A stretch of DNA of 46,664 bases. It comes from JBCCZC01 sp039188505. GTDB taxonomy: Bacteria; Pseudomonadota; Gammaproteobacteria; Xanthomonadales; SZUA-38. Of the stretch, positions 34,103 through 41,999 are shown piece by piece. A program made the position numbers and the translations under genes. The DNA is taken from contig JBCCZC010000005.1 in assembly GCA_039188505.1 (NCBI GenBank), positions 1 through 46,664 of the forward strand, given 5' to 3'. Position 1 is the stretch's first letter, and each line of letters starts with the position of its first letter. The notes under the pieces were generated by a model. The model was not told where the DNA came from. It did no database searches and worked only from the letters and a program-made list of their open reading frames with translations.

Positions 34103-35425
34103 ATGAACCGCCTGCTGGCCCTGCTCTTCCTGATCGCGGCGAGCGCCGATGCCGCCACCGTATTCGAAAACGTCAACGTCATCACGATGGACGCCGGCGT
34201 CGTGCTCGAAGAGCGTGATGTGCTCGTCGTGGAAGGTCGGATCGCCGCAATTTCGCGCGAGCTGGGACAGGTGGCCGGGGACGTCGTCCACATCGACGGC
34301 ACGGGCCGATGGCTGATGCCAGGGCTGACCGAGATGCACGCGCACGTGCCGCCCAGCGGCACCCGGCAGGACATGGAGGACGTCCTGACGCTCTTTCTCG
34401 CCCAGGGCGTGACGACCATCCGGGGCATGCTCGGCGAACCGGGCCATCTGACCGTCCGCGACGAGCTGGCCGCTGGCGAGCTGTTCGGTCCGCGGCTCAT
34501 CACTTCCGGCCCTTCCTTCAACGGCAACAGCGTGACCTCCCCGGAGCAGGCCAGCGAGCGCGTACGGGCTCAGGCCGGAGCAGGCTTCGACTTCCTGAAG
34601 GTCCACCCCGGCCTGTCGCGGGACGAATTCACGGCGATCATGGCGGCGGCGAAGACCGTCGACATCCCGGTCGCCGGTCACGTCTCCGACGACTACGATC
34701 TGTGGTACGCCGTCGAGCAGGGCCAGGACTGCATCGATCATCTCGACAAGTTCGTGGCGGCGCTGGTGCCGCCGGAGGCGGATGGCAGCCGACCAGCCGG
34801 CGCGTTCTTCGGCGTCGATCTCGCCCGATCCGCCGATCGATCACAGATCCCGGCGCTCGCCGAAAGGCTGGCGGCTGCGGGGACCTGGATCGTGCCCACC
34901 GAGGCCCTGATGGTCCATCTGCTCGGGGACACGCCGACGGACGACCTGCTCGCGGGACCGGGCATGGGCTACATGAGCCTCGCGACGAAAAGCCAATGGG
35001 CCGGCCAGCGCGGCTCCCTGCCCTTCAGCAGTGAGGATCGGGCAGCGTTTCTGGAACTCCGGCGCGAACTGCTGCGCGCGCTCCACCGTGCCGATGCCCG
35101 CCTGCTTCTCGGATCAGACGGGCCGCAGGTCTTCAACGTGCCCGGCTTTTCCCTCCATGCCGAGCTCGAGATCTACGTCGACGCGGGGATTCCCCCGGGC
35201 GCCGCCCTTGCCAGTGGCACCGTGGGGCCCGCGACCTACTTCGGTGCCGGCGACCTCCGCGGCCGGATCGCCGTCGGGATGGAAGCGGATCTCGTGCTGC
35301 TGCGGGCGAACCCCCTCGAGGACATCAGCGCGACGCGCGAGATCGACGGCGTCATGGCGGCGGGACGCTGGCACGATCGCAAGGACCTCGACGCGAGGCT
35401 CGCGGCCATCGAGGCGCGCCGCTAA
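34103..35425 (+). CDS. Exported metal-dependent amidohydrolase
   Basis: ATG at 34103 gives 440 aa with signal peptide MNRLLALLFLIAASADA. The composite beta-domain (VFENVNVITMDAGVVLEERD, VEGRIAAIS) and the TIM-barrel metal motif PGLTEMHAHVPP (HxH) are typical. Further metal and substrate residues are in FLKVHPGLS, VAGHVSDDYD, CIDHLDKF and LLGSDGPQ, and the C-terminal GRIAVGMEADLVLLRANPLED is the usual family ending. It resembles imidazolonepropionase/prolidase-like secreted amidohydrolases; the substrate is unknown. The location should be periplasmic. It is divergent from the PGPGW gene and convergent with the second STAS-like gene. Confidence 0.9.
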   Translation: MNRLLALLFLIAASADAATVFENVNVITMDAGVVLEERDVLVVEGRIAAISRELGQVAGDVVHIDGTGRWLMPGLTEMHAHVPPSGTRQDMEDVLTLFLAQGVTTIRGMLGEPGHLTVRDELAAGELFGPRLITSGPSFNGNSVTSPEQASERVRAQAGAGFDFLKVHPGLSRDEFTAIMAAAKTVDIPVAGHVSDDYDLWYAVEQGQDCIDHLDKFVAALVPPEADGSRPAGAFFGVDLARSADRSQIPALAERLAAAGTWIVPTEALMVHLLGDTPTDDLLAGPGMGYMSLATKSQWAGQRGSLPFSSEDRAAFLELRRELLRALHRADARLLLGSDGPQVFNVPGFSLHAELEIYVDAGIPPGAALASGTVGPATYFGAGDLRGRIAVGMEADLVLLRANPLEDISATREIDGVMAAGRWHDRKDLDARLAAIEARR

Positions 35426-35510
35426 CCGGAATACTTCATCAGTTTCGCTGAAGACGACCACGCGCTGATCGTTGATCGGGTTAGCGGGCGCCCGCGGCGA
35501 ACGGCGCCGG

Positions 35511-35882
35511 TCACCGCCAGCCCAAGAGGGAGCGCGCCTCGTCCATCGACGTGACGACGTCGGCCTGATAGCCGCTTGCCCGCGCCGTTCGGGTCAGCTG
35601 GATGTTTCCCACCCTTGACCCGACGGAGTCCGCGACGATGCGCACGGCGCGCGAGATGCCGCGCTCGGCCGCGTACGCCGTCGCCTCCTGGGCGAGCTGC
35701 CGCACCTCCTCGTCGGTCGGGATGAAGCCGGTCAGATCCGTGATGATGACCATGCCGGGCTCGAGCTCGTCGACGGCCGCGCGAAAGCGCTCGGCGAAGC
35801 GCCTCGTTTCCTCGGCGTCGAAGCGGCCCTCGAGGATGCAGTAGAGCGCGTTGCGAGCGTGGTTGATCCTGAAATCGAACAT
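35511..35882 (-). CDS. Small STAS/SpoIIAA-like protein (paralogue 2)
   Basis: The product is 123 aa starting MFDFRINHARNALYCILEGR. It aligns end to end without gaps to the 122-aa protein at 33363-33731, sharing MFDFRIN, GRFD, DLT, RIV/RVV, SRV.NIQ and LLG near the end. The two genes lie 1.8 kb apart on opposite strands, a local inverted duplication that has since diverged. It has its own promoter and a textbook ribosome site, AAGGAGGTG, 5 nt before the ATG (35887-35895). Function unknown; a regulatory role with the neighbouring signalling genes is inferred. Confidence 0.82.
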   Translation of the reverse strand: MFDFRINHARNALYCILEGRFDAEETRRFAERFRAAVDELEPGMVIITDLTGFIPTDEEVRQLAQEATAYAAERGISRAVRIVADSVGSRVGNIQLTRTARASGYQADVVTSMDEARSLLGWR

Positions 35883-35913
35883 CGGGCACCTCCTTGCGCC
35901 ACCACCGCCTCTC

Positions 35914-35942
35914 TGAATACATCAGTAATTTTTTGACGTCAA
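35914..35942 (-). promoter_or_regulatory. Promoter of STAS-like paralogue 2, with palindromic -35
   Basis: On the minus strand TTGACG (35942-35937) and TATTCA (35919-35914) are 17 bp apart. This is an AT-rich patch in GC-rich DNA. The -35 is half of the perfect palindrome TTGACGTCAA (35933-35942), a plausible operator shared with the divergent diguanylate cyclase gene. Confidence 0.5.
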
Positions 35943-36018
35943 TACGTAAGCAATTGTCGCGCGTGGTTTTCCTCGGCGACCGGCCGTGCGACCATGGGTT
36001 TCCTGTGCAGGGGCAGGT

Positions 36019-37020
36019 ATGCAAAGCCGCGTTCTCAAATCGATTGTCGAGATTACCCGGCATCGGGATCTCGACTCCCTCGAACTGGCCTTCGTCGCGA
36101 CGCTGAAGGAGATGTTGCCGGTCGACCAGATCGGTCTGTTCCACGTTTCGACGGAAGGTGAATCGTGGGTCGAGGAAATCGTCATGCTGGGAACCGATGA
36201 CGCGGCCGAATTTCGCTGGAACGGCGGACCCCATCTCGTCGCGGCGAGCCCGGAACTGCGCTCGACCCTCGATACGCTGACCGTGTCCTCCCGGGACCTC
36301 GGCGATGATCGAGTCGAGTGGTACATGCCGATCGCCTGTGGCGGCAAACCCAACGGGGCCGTTGTGCTGCGGGGCGGCACCGTGCTGAACGACCACGTCG
36401 AGCTGATCGACGGGCTCGCGCGGGTCTACAGCAACTACATGACGATCCTCCATGAGGCCGAGCACGACAAGCTCACCGGCCTGCTCAACCGACGCACCTT
36501 CGACGATACCCTGGATCGCCTGCTGCGCAGCCAGCGCGGACGCAACTCGAGCGCCACGGCGCAGCCGAACCTGCCTGCCTGGATGGCGGTCATCGACCTC
36601 GACTACTTCAAGCGGGTGAATGACTCCTACGGTCACGTCTACGGTGACGAGATCCTGCTCCTCGTGGCGCAGGCGATGCGGGAGTACTTCGAGCCCAGGG
36701 ATCTGCTCTTTCGGGTGGGTGGCGAAGAATTCGTCGTGGCCATGGCGCCCCAGACCCGGGATCTCGCCGAGGCCAAGCTCGAGGGTTTCCGGGAGCTGCT
36801 GGCCAACCGCGAGTTTCCTCAAGGGATGCGGATCACCGCGAGCATCGGCTACGCCGAAATTCGCCGCGGCGACTTCCCGAAACGAATCTACAGCCTGGCC
36901 GACAAGGCGCTGTACTACGCCAAGGAGAACGGCCGGAATCGCGTCTGCAGCTACGAGAGCCTGCTGGCCGAGGGCCACTTCATCGAGCAGGACAAGAGCG
37001 GCTCCATCGAGCTGTTTTAG
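36019..37020 (+). CDS. Soluble diguanylate cyclase with GAF-like sensor and GSIELF tail
   Basis: ATG at 36019, after GGGGCAGG, gives 333 aa. Residues ~1-150 look like a GAF-type sensor (MLPVDQIGLFHVSTEGESW, WYMPIACGGKPNGAVVLRG). The GGDEF domain runs from DKLTGLLNRRTFD through VIDLDYFKRVNDSYGH to the active loop RVGGEEFVVAM. The inhibitory RxxD site is altered to EPRD. No membrane segment, so it is cytoplasmic. The C-terminus is SGSIELF, matching the last six residues of the CheZ-like protein, though the two proteins are otherwise unrelated. This suggests docking to a common partner. Divergent from STAS-like paralogue 2. Confidence 0.92.
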   Translation: MQSRVLKSIVEITRHRDLDSLELAFVATLKEMLPVDQIGLFHVSTEGESWVEEIVMLGTDDAAEFRWNGGPHLVAASPELRSTLDTLTVSSRDLGDDRVEWYMPIACGGKPNGAVVLRGGTVLNDHVELIDGLARVYSNYMTILHEAEHDKLTGLLNRRTFDDTLDRLLRSQRGRNSSATAQPNLPAWMAVIDLDYFKRVNDSYGHVYGDEILLLVAQAMREYFEPRDLLFRVGGEEFVVAMAPQTRDLAEAKLEGFRELLANREFPQGMRITASIGYAEIRRGDFPKRIYSLADKALYYAKENGRNRVCSYESLLAEGHFIEQDKSGSIELF

Positions 37021-37428
37021 CCCGAAGACTGCGCCAATTCCGCGACTCGAGCGCGATTATCCAGCGAATGCGACGGTTGAAGAATGCCGAGCCATTGATG
37101 CAAGAGGTACCTCGCCGCTGCCGGCCTGTCGCCTCAGCCAGCGGCACATCTCGCCCGATCCCCCGCGACCCGTAGCGATTGCTACGACTCGCGCGCGATC
37201 GACCACGCTGCACTCGCCGGATGAGCCGACAACTCCGGCAATCGACGCAGCCTTCGGGCTGTCCAGCCCGGGACCGGCCATCCATGGCCGGCCCAGACCC
37301 GGAATTCGAAAAGCGTGGTTTTCGACCTCTCATTCCGGTCGCCCGACGGCCGCCCGGAATGGCGGCACCTCGTTGTGCCGCAAGCGTGCTTTCGGCGTCC
37401 CAGCAGGTCTTTGGCGTACGTTCGGGTT
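37021..37428. other. 408-bp non-coding gap with hairpins
   Basis: No convincing gene is found between the convergent diguanylate cyclase and DUF4124 genes. The stretch has two tight hairpins: CGTAGC-GATT-GCTACG (37171-37186) and CAGCC-TTCG-GGCTG (37248-37261, a stable UUCG-type loop). Repeat copy B follows. It may serve as a bidirectional termination or RNA-stability region. No tRNA-like or known riboswitch structure is recognised. Confidence 0.55.
37274..37325 (+). repeat. Dispersed intergenic repeat, copy B
   Basis: A stem CCGGCCA/TGGCCGG (37274-37280 with 37285-37291) leads into the 42-bp element 37284-37325. The element ends in a second hairpin, TCGAAAA-GCGTGG-TTTTCGA (37306-37325). The last 13 bases (GCGTGGTTTTCGA) are identical in copy C at the same offset. 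Confidence 0.7.
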
Positions 37429-37974
37429 TCAGTTCGTACCGAGCAGTGCTTCACGCACCGCCGAGTTCCGAGGGACGCCCGCTCGTCTGAGGATGTCGTA
37501 GCGATCGACATAGGCGGCATCGCAGCAGCCCCGGCCCGAGCCGGAACGGCAGACGGGCGCCGAAGCAACGCAGCGATCCATGCCGGCGGCGTCATCGCTG
37601 GCGCACCCGAAGAAGATCATGGAGCAGCTTGCGAGACCGCGATCACCGGCCGGGCGCGGGGGTAGGCCACTGTTCGAGGTGGCAGTCCGGCTGACGGGTG
37701 ATCGGGGAATCGTCGTGCTCTGCCGCCCGGCGGCCGCATCTTCCTGCATGGCCCGGAGGACACGTGGCGACGGCCGCGACGGCGGCGCGGTCTCCTCGGG
37801 GCGGAGGTCCTCGAGCCAGGCTCGAACCGCAGCGTCGTTGGTGACATCGAGACTCTCGGCGGCGACGCCGCATGGGCTGTCGCTGAACTGCACGCCGCCG
37901 TCGTCACCGACACAGCGATGAATGGCGTCTGCCTGGCTGAGCGTGGCAACAAGTAGCAGCGTGGGCAGGATCAC
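37429..37974 (-). CDS. DUF4124-type exported protein
   Basis: GTG at 37974 gives 181 aa starting with a signal peptide (ILPTLLLVATLSQADA); nearby upstream GTG codons are alternatives. Residues ~18-40, IHRCVGDDGGVQFSDSPCG, match the DUF4124 module (wet, Tyr/Cys-rich turn, two cysteines) common in gammaproteobacterial envelope proteins. The rest is Pro/Arg-rich, with six or more further cysteines near the C-terminus (CSMIFFGCAS, CRSGSGRGCC), probably disulfide-bonded. Function unknown; the last part (DRYDILRRAGVPRNSAVREA) may be a small helical domain. Divergent from the zinc-finger gene. Confidence 0.75.
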   Translation of the reverse strand: MILPTLLLVATLSQADAIHRCVGDDGGVQFSDSPCGVAAESLDVTNDAAVRAWLEDLRPEETAPPSRPSPRVLRAMQEDAAAGRQSTTIPRSPVSRTATSNSGLPPRPAGDRGLASCSMIFFGCASDDAAGMDRCVASAPVCRSGSGRGCCDAAYVDRYDILRRAGVPRNSAVREALLGTN

Positions 37975-38118
37975 GGGCACCACCGGTGGGGGTCTTGACG
38001 ATGGTGCCAATGCGGCCGTCCCGGCTGCAAGTCCCCCGGCGTCAAGAACTGTGTCGCCCTTTTCTGGCTGCGCCGCAGACCCCATGATGGCAGGTCACGC
38101 CAGAACGGGAGAACGCCG

Positions 38119-38388
38119 ATGGCCGGAGGTTGGGCAAGGGATGGGGCCGTGCAGGACCAGATCGATGCGAGCGTCGCCGACGCGGTCCGCGAGGCCCGCG
38201 AACGCCTGCCCCAAGGTGAGAGCCTCGAGCATTGCGAGGAGTGCGACGCGCCGATTCCGCAGGGGCGTCGGCGGGCGATCCCCGGCGTGCGGCTGTGCGT
38301 CGTCTGCCAGGAAGCCGACGACGAGGCACAGCGAACGCGCACGGCTGGCATCAATCGACGGGGCAGCAAGGACAGCCAGCTGCGTTGA
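38119..38388 (+). CDS. DksA/TraR-type C4 zinc-finger protein (YbiI-like)
   Basis: The product is 89 aa. The C4 zinc finger is CEECDAPIPQGRRRAIPG followed by VRLCVVC (C-x2-C ... C-x2-C), with an N-terminal helix (IDASVADAVREARERL). It matches the short YbiI/TraR-like members of the DksA family, which lack the long coiled coil that enters the RNA polymerase secondary channel. It could bind RNA polymerase or have another role. ATG at 38119. The S9 peptidase promoter overlaps its stop codon. Confidence 0.85.
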   Translation: MAGGWARDGAVQDQIDASVADAVREARERLPQGESLEHCEECDAPIPQGRRRAIPGVRLCVVCQEADDEAQRTRTAGINRRGSKDSQLR

Positions 38389-38411
38389 TCTATGCACGGG
38401 TCTGCTACTCT
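38385..38411 (+). promoter_or_regulatory. Candidate extended -10 promoter of the S9 peptidase gene
   Basis: TTGATC (38385-38390) and TACTCT (38406-38411) are 15 bp apart, with TGC immediately before the -10. The architecture is the same as upstream of ppa. Transcription would begin about 30 nt before the ATG at 38446, which has a GGGGAG ribosome site. Confidence 0.4.
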
Positions 38412-38445
38412 CTGACTCCCTATTGTCCCAAGTCCGGGGAGTCTC

Positions 38446-40896
38446 ATGGATCGATGGCTGCTCTCACTCTGCTTCGTAACGGCGCTGCTCATGGTTGACG
38501 CGCACGCGCAGGACGTCGCTCTCGGCTACCAGCAGCCGAGCGACTCGATTACCCGCATCGTCGACGCACCGCTGACCCCGGAGGTTAGCCTGTCGCCCGA
38601 TGACTCGACGCTGCTCATCGTCGAATACCAGAACCTGCCGTCGATCGCGGAACTCGCGGAGCCTGAGCTCAAGCTCGCGGGATACCGGATCAAGCCCGCG
38701 AACTTCGGGCCCAGCCGTGGCTGGCATGCGCAGGGGCTGGCCCTGAAACCCGTCGCGGGTGGCGAGCCCCGGCCGATCAACGGCCTGCCGGAGGGTGCCC
38801 GGATCACCTACACACGCTGGTCCGCCGACGGTCGCCGGATCGCGTTCACCAACACGACGTCGGATGGCATCTATCTCTGGGTCGTGGACGTGGACACCGC
38901 GACCGCGCGTCGCGTGAGCGACCGGCCCTTGAATCTCAATTTCCGCCGCGGCCCCCAGTGGTTGTCCGACAACGAGACGCTTCTGGTCGCCCTCCGCGTG
39001 GATGGCGGCAAGGCCGCGCCGGAACGCAGCTCCGTGCCGCTCGGGCCCACCGTCGAGGAAAACCTCGGCGAAACCCGCCCGGCGCGGACCTACCAGGACC
39101 TGCTGCAGGACACGCACGACGAGGCGCTGTTCGAGTTCTACTTCAAGAGCCAGCTGGCCCTGATCGACCTCGGGGGGGCCGTCACGCCCATCGGCGAACC
39201 CGGTCTGATCCGGCGCTTCGGTGCCTCACCGAACGGCGAGCACGTGCTGGCGGAGAGCATTCGCAGGCCCTACTCCTACACCGTACCAGCGTCCCGGTTC
39301 CCCTACGCGGTCGCGCTCTATGGCCGCGACGGCGAGCTGCAGCGGACGCTGGTCGAGAAACCGCTTCAGGACCGGATCCCGCTCGCCTTCGGCAGCGTAG
39401 AAACCGGCCCTCGAAGCTACCGCTGGCGCGCCGACCGACCGGCCACGCTGGTCTGGGCCGAGGCGTTGGACGGCGGCGACGCGGGCGCCGAGGCCGAGGA
39501 GCGGGACCGCGTGTTCCAGCAGGACCTGCCGCTGGAAGGCGCGCCACAGGCGCTTGCAACCCTGACCCAGCGCTACGGCGGCGCCACCTGGGGCAACGGC
39601 GAGCACGCGCTGATCGAATCGTGGTGGTGGCCCACGCGCAACATGCGCGTCTGGCACGTTGCGCCGGACGCCGCGGAGCCGTCGCCACGCCTGCTGAAGG
39701 AGTACTCCTGGCAGGACCGTTACAACGATCCCGGTTCGCCGGTGACGCGGTCGAACCGCTTTGGCCGCAGCGTGCTGCGCTTCGACGACTCCGGCACCGC
39801 GATCTTCCTCATCGGTGACGGCGCGAGTGACGAAGGCGACCGGCCCTTCCTCGACCGCCACGACCTCGTCAGCGGGGAGACCGAGCGCCTGTTCCGCAGC
39901 GAGGCCCCGTGGTTCGAGCGGCCCCAGGACGTGCTCGATGCTGCCGGCAAGCGCATCCTGACGCGCCGCGAAGCGGTGGAGACCCCGCCCAACTACTTCA
40001 TTCGCAAAATCGGCTCCGAGGCGCTGACGCAGCTCACGGATTTCCCGCATCCGACCCCGCAGCTCGCAGGGATCAGCAAGGAGTTGATCCGCTATGAGCG
40101 GGACGACGGCGTCATGCTCACGGGTACGCTCTACCTGCCCCCGGGCTACGACTCCTCTGACGGTCCGCTCCCCACCCTGCTGTGGGCCTACCCGACGGAG
40201 TACAAGAGCGCCGATTCCGCCGGTCAGGTCACGGACTCTCCCTATCGCTTCGTCCGTGTGGGCTGGTGGTCGCCGCTAATGTGGCTCACGCAGGGCTACG
40301 CGGTCCTTGACGACCCCAGCATGCCGATCATCGGCGAGGGCGACGAGGAACCCAACGATACCTACGTGCAGCAGCTCGTCGCGAGCGCAAAGGCCGCGGT
40401 GGACACGCTGGCGGCTCGCGGCGTCAGCGATCGGGACCGGATGGCGATCGGCGGGCACAGCTACGGCGCCTTCATGACGGCCAACCTGCTCGCGCACAGC
40501 GACCTGTTCGCCGCCGGCATCGCTCGTAGCGGGGCCTACAATCGTTCCCTGACGCCCTTCGGCTTCCAGGCCGAGGAGCGCACCTTCTGGGAATCTCCCG
40601 AGATCTACTTCGCCATGTCGCCGTTCATGCACGCCAACAAGATCAACGAGCCGATGCTCATGATCCACGGCGAGATGGACAACAACTCGGGCACATTCCC
40701 GATGCAGAGCGAGCGCATGTACGACGCGATGAAGGCGCTCGGCGGGACAGTCCGCCTCGTCATGCTCCCCTACGAAAGCCACGGCTATCGGGCCCGGGAG
40801 TCGATCCTTCACGCGATGTGGGAGACCGAGAACTGGCTCGAGAACTACGTGCGCCAGGAAAAGGTGATCCGGCAGCCCAGTGCGCCGTCCCCTTGA
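38446..40896 (+). CDS. Secreted prolyl-oligopeptidase-family (S9) peptidase
   Basis: The product is 816 aa with signal peptide MDRWLLSLCFVTALLMVDAHA. Residues ~25-540 form a beta-propeller (LSPDDSTLLIVEYQNLPSIA, ITYTRWSADGRRIAF). The C-terminal alpha/beta-hydrolase has the catalytic triad at about Ser672 (IGGHSYGAFMTA), Asp745 (GEMDNNSGTFPMQ) and His779 (YESHGYR). The DNNSGT spelling is typical of the glutamyl-endopeptidase-like S9D branch. It should cleave peptides in the periplasm or outside the cell. Length is usual. Preceded by its own promoter and followed by repeat copy C. Confidence 0.93.
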   Translation: MDRWLLSLCFVTALLMVDAHAQDVALGYQQPSDSITRIVDAPLTPEVSLSPDDSTLLIVEYQNLPSIAELAEPELKLAGYRIKPANFGPSRGWHAQGLALKPVAGGEPRPINGLPEGARITYTRWSADGRRIAFTNTTSDGIYLWVVDVDTATARRVSDRPLNLNFRRGPQWLSDNETLLVALRVDGGKAAPERSSVPLGPTVEENLGETRPARTYQDLLQDTHDEALFEFYFKSQLALIDLGGAVTPIGEPGLIRRFGASPNGEHVLAESIRRPYSYTVPASRFPYAVALYGRDGELQRTLVEKPLQDRIPLAFGSVETGPRSYRWRADRPATLVWAEALDGGDAGAEAEERDRVFQQDLPLEGAPQALATLTQRYGGATWGNGEHALIESWWWPTRNMRVWHVAPDAAEPSPRLLKEYSWQDRYNDPGSPVTRSNRFGRSVLRFDDSGTAIFLIGDGASDEGDRPFLDRHDLVSGETERLFRSEAPWFERPQDVLDAAGKRILTRREAVETPPNYFIRKIGSEALTQLTDFPHPTPQLAGISKELIRYERDDGVMLTGTLYLPPGYDSSDGPLPTLLWAYPTEYKSADSAGQVTDSPYRFVRVGWWSPLMWLTQGYAVLDDPSMPIIGEGDEEPNDTYVQQLVASAKAAVDTLAARGVSDRDRMAIGGHSYGAFMTANLLAHSDLFAAGIARSGAYNRSLTPFGFQAEERTFWESPEIYFAMSPFMHANKINEPMLMIHGEMDNNSGTFPMQSERMYDAMKALGGTVRLVMLPYESHGYRARESILHAMWETENWLENYVRQEKVIRQPSAPSP

Positions 40897-40915
40897 TCGC
40901 GGGGGTTCGTACGGA

Positions 40916-40968
40916 AACGGCCGTCGATGGCCGTTCCGGACCGGACCTTGGAACCGCGTGGTTTTCGA
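40916..40968 (+). repeat. Dispersed intergenic repeat, copy C
   Basis: Stem AACGGCC-GTCGAT-GGCCGTT (40916-40935) overlaps the start of the 42-bp element 40927-40968, 32 of 42 identical to copy B. It follows the S9 peptidase stop by 20 bp. The 29-bp offset from ATGGCCG to GCGTGGTTTTCGA is the same as in copy B. Confidence 0.7.
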
Positions 40969-41068
40969 TATCCTCACGTTGGCGGGGGCTTGTAGCCTCG
41001 GAGAACAGCAGCAGTTTGAACGGCCGCGCTAGCGCCCATCGTTTCAGGATGGGTGCTGGCTAGCTCCC

Positions 41069-41076
41069 AGGGGAGG
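41069..41076 (+). promoter_or_regulatory. Ribosome binding site supporting a TTG start
   Basis: AGGGGAGG at 41069-41076 lies 7 nt before TTG at 41084. No ATG or GTG is in frame nearby before family-like sequence begins, so TTG is the likely start. Confidence 0.7.
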
Positions 41077-41083
41077 CGCGCGT

Positions 41084-41953
41084 TTGCTCACGTTCTATAC
41101 GACGCGACGCCATGCGTACACGCTCAAGATCTTCCTCCGGGACTGGGCCGGTCCGCGCCTTCGCGCCCGAGTGCGGGTGACGCCCTACGAGTCCCTGCGT
41201 CGGCCACCGAAGTCCCCGGGTGACACCGCGGTTTTCACCGACCTCGAACGGCTGACGGACAGCCAGCTCGACGCAGCGACGATCATCGCCGCAGCCGCGG
41301 CGCCCCGCATCGTCAATGATCCCCGGCGGACGCTGAGGCGCTTCGCCCTCCTCGAGGCGATGAGCCGAAGCGGCCGGAATCGTTTTCGCGCTTTTCGCGC
41401 CGGCGAGCCGATCGACGAGATGCTCCGCTTTCCCGTGTTCCTGAAGCGAGAGGACGAGCACGACGGTCCGCTGTTCGACCTGCTTCACGATGCCGACCAG
41501 CTGGCGTGGGCGCTGACCCAGGCGGATCGGCAGGGCGAGCCGATCGATCGCCTGCTCGTCATCGAATTCTGTGAGACTGCTGGCAGCGACGGATTCTATC
41601 GGAAGTACTCATCGTTCCGTTTCGGGCAGAAGATCATTCCGGCGCACGTTGTTTTCGACAGTCACTGGAACGCGAAGACCGGCTTCGTGCCGGGCGACGA
41701 CCTCTTCGCGGAGCAGACGCGATTTCTCGAGACGAATCCTCATGCAGACGAGACCATGGCCATCTTCGAGGAGGCCGCCATCGACTATGGGCGGATCGAT
41801 TACAGCTTCCTGGACGGAACGATCCAGGTCTGGGAAATCAACACGAACCCCGTCCTCATCATGCCGCGAAAGCAGTACCCGCAAGCGTACGTTCCCCTTC
41901 GAGAGGCGCTGGCCCTGGAGATCGAGGAAGCGTTGCTGCAGCTGGCGGGCTGA
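41084..41953 (+). CDS. ATP-grasp-like protein
   Basis: The TTG start gives 289 aa. The C-terminal half has ATP-grasp features: a Lys strand (FPVFLKREDEHDG), a middle segment (LLVIEFCETAGSDGFYRKYS), and the metal site in IDYGRIDYSFLDGTIQVWEI followed by NTNPVL (Glu and Asn ligands). This is the RimK/YheC-like style of carboxylate-amine ligases, but the first ~110 residues are unlike any subfamily I recognise. Substrates are unknown. Cytoplasmic. It converges on the AlaRS-like gene with 46 bp between stops, so they are not one operon, yet both belong to amide-bond/aminoacyl chemistry. Confidence 0.7.
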   Translation: MLTFYTTRRHAYTLKIFLRDWAGPRLRARVRVTPYESLRRPPKSPGDTAVFTDLERLTDSQLDAATIIAAAAAPRIVNDPRRTLRRFALLEAMSRSGRNRFRAFRAGEPIDEMLRFPVFLKREDEHDGPLFDLLHDADQLAWALTQADRQGEPIDRLLVIEFCETAGSDGFYRKYSSFRFGQKIIPAHVVFDSHWNAKTGFVPGDDLFAEQTRFLETNPHADETMAIFEEAAIDYGRIDYSFLDGTIQVWEINTNPVLIMPRKQYPQAYVPLREALALEIEEALLQLAG

Positions 41954-41999
41954 CCAGGCCGCCGAGACCTGCCACCGACGCTGCGATGAGCCGGATGGG

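Noticed and set aside
35933..35942. TTGACGTCAA as a CRE-like cAMP response site
   Set aside because: The resemblance is to a eukaryotic element; here it is better explained as a -35 box within a short palindrome.
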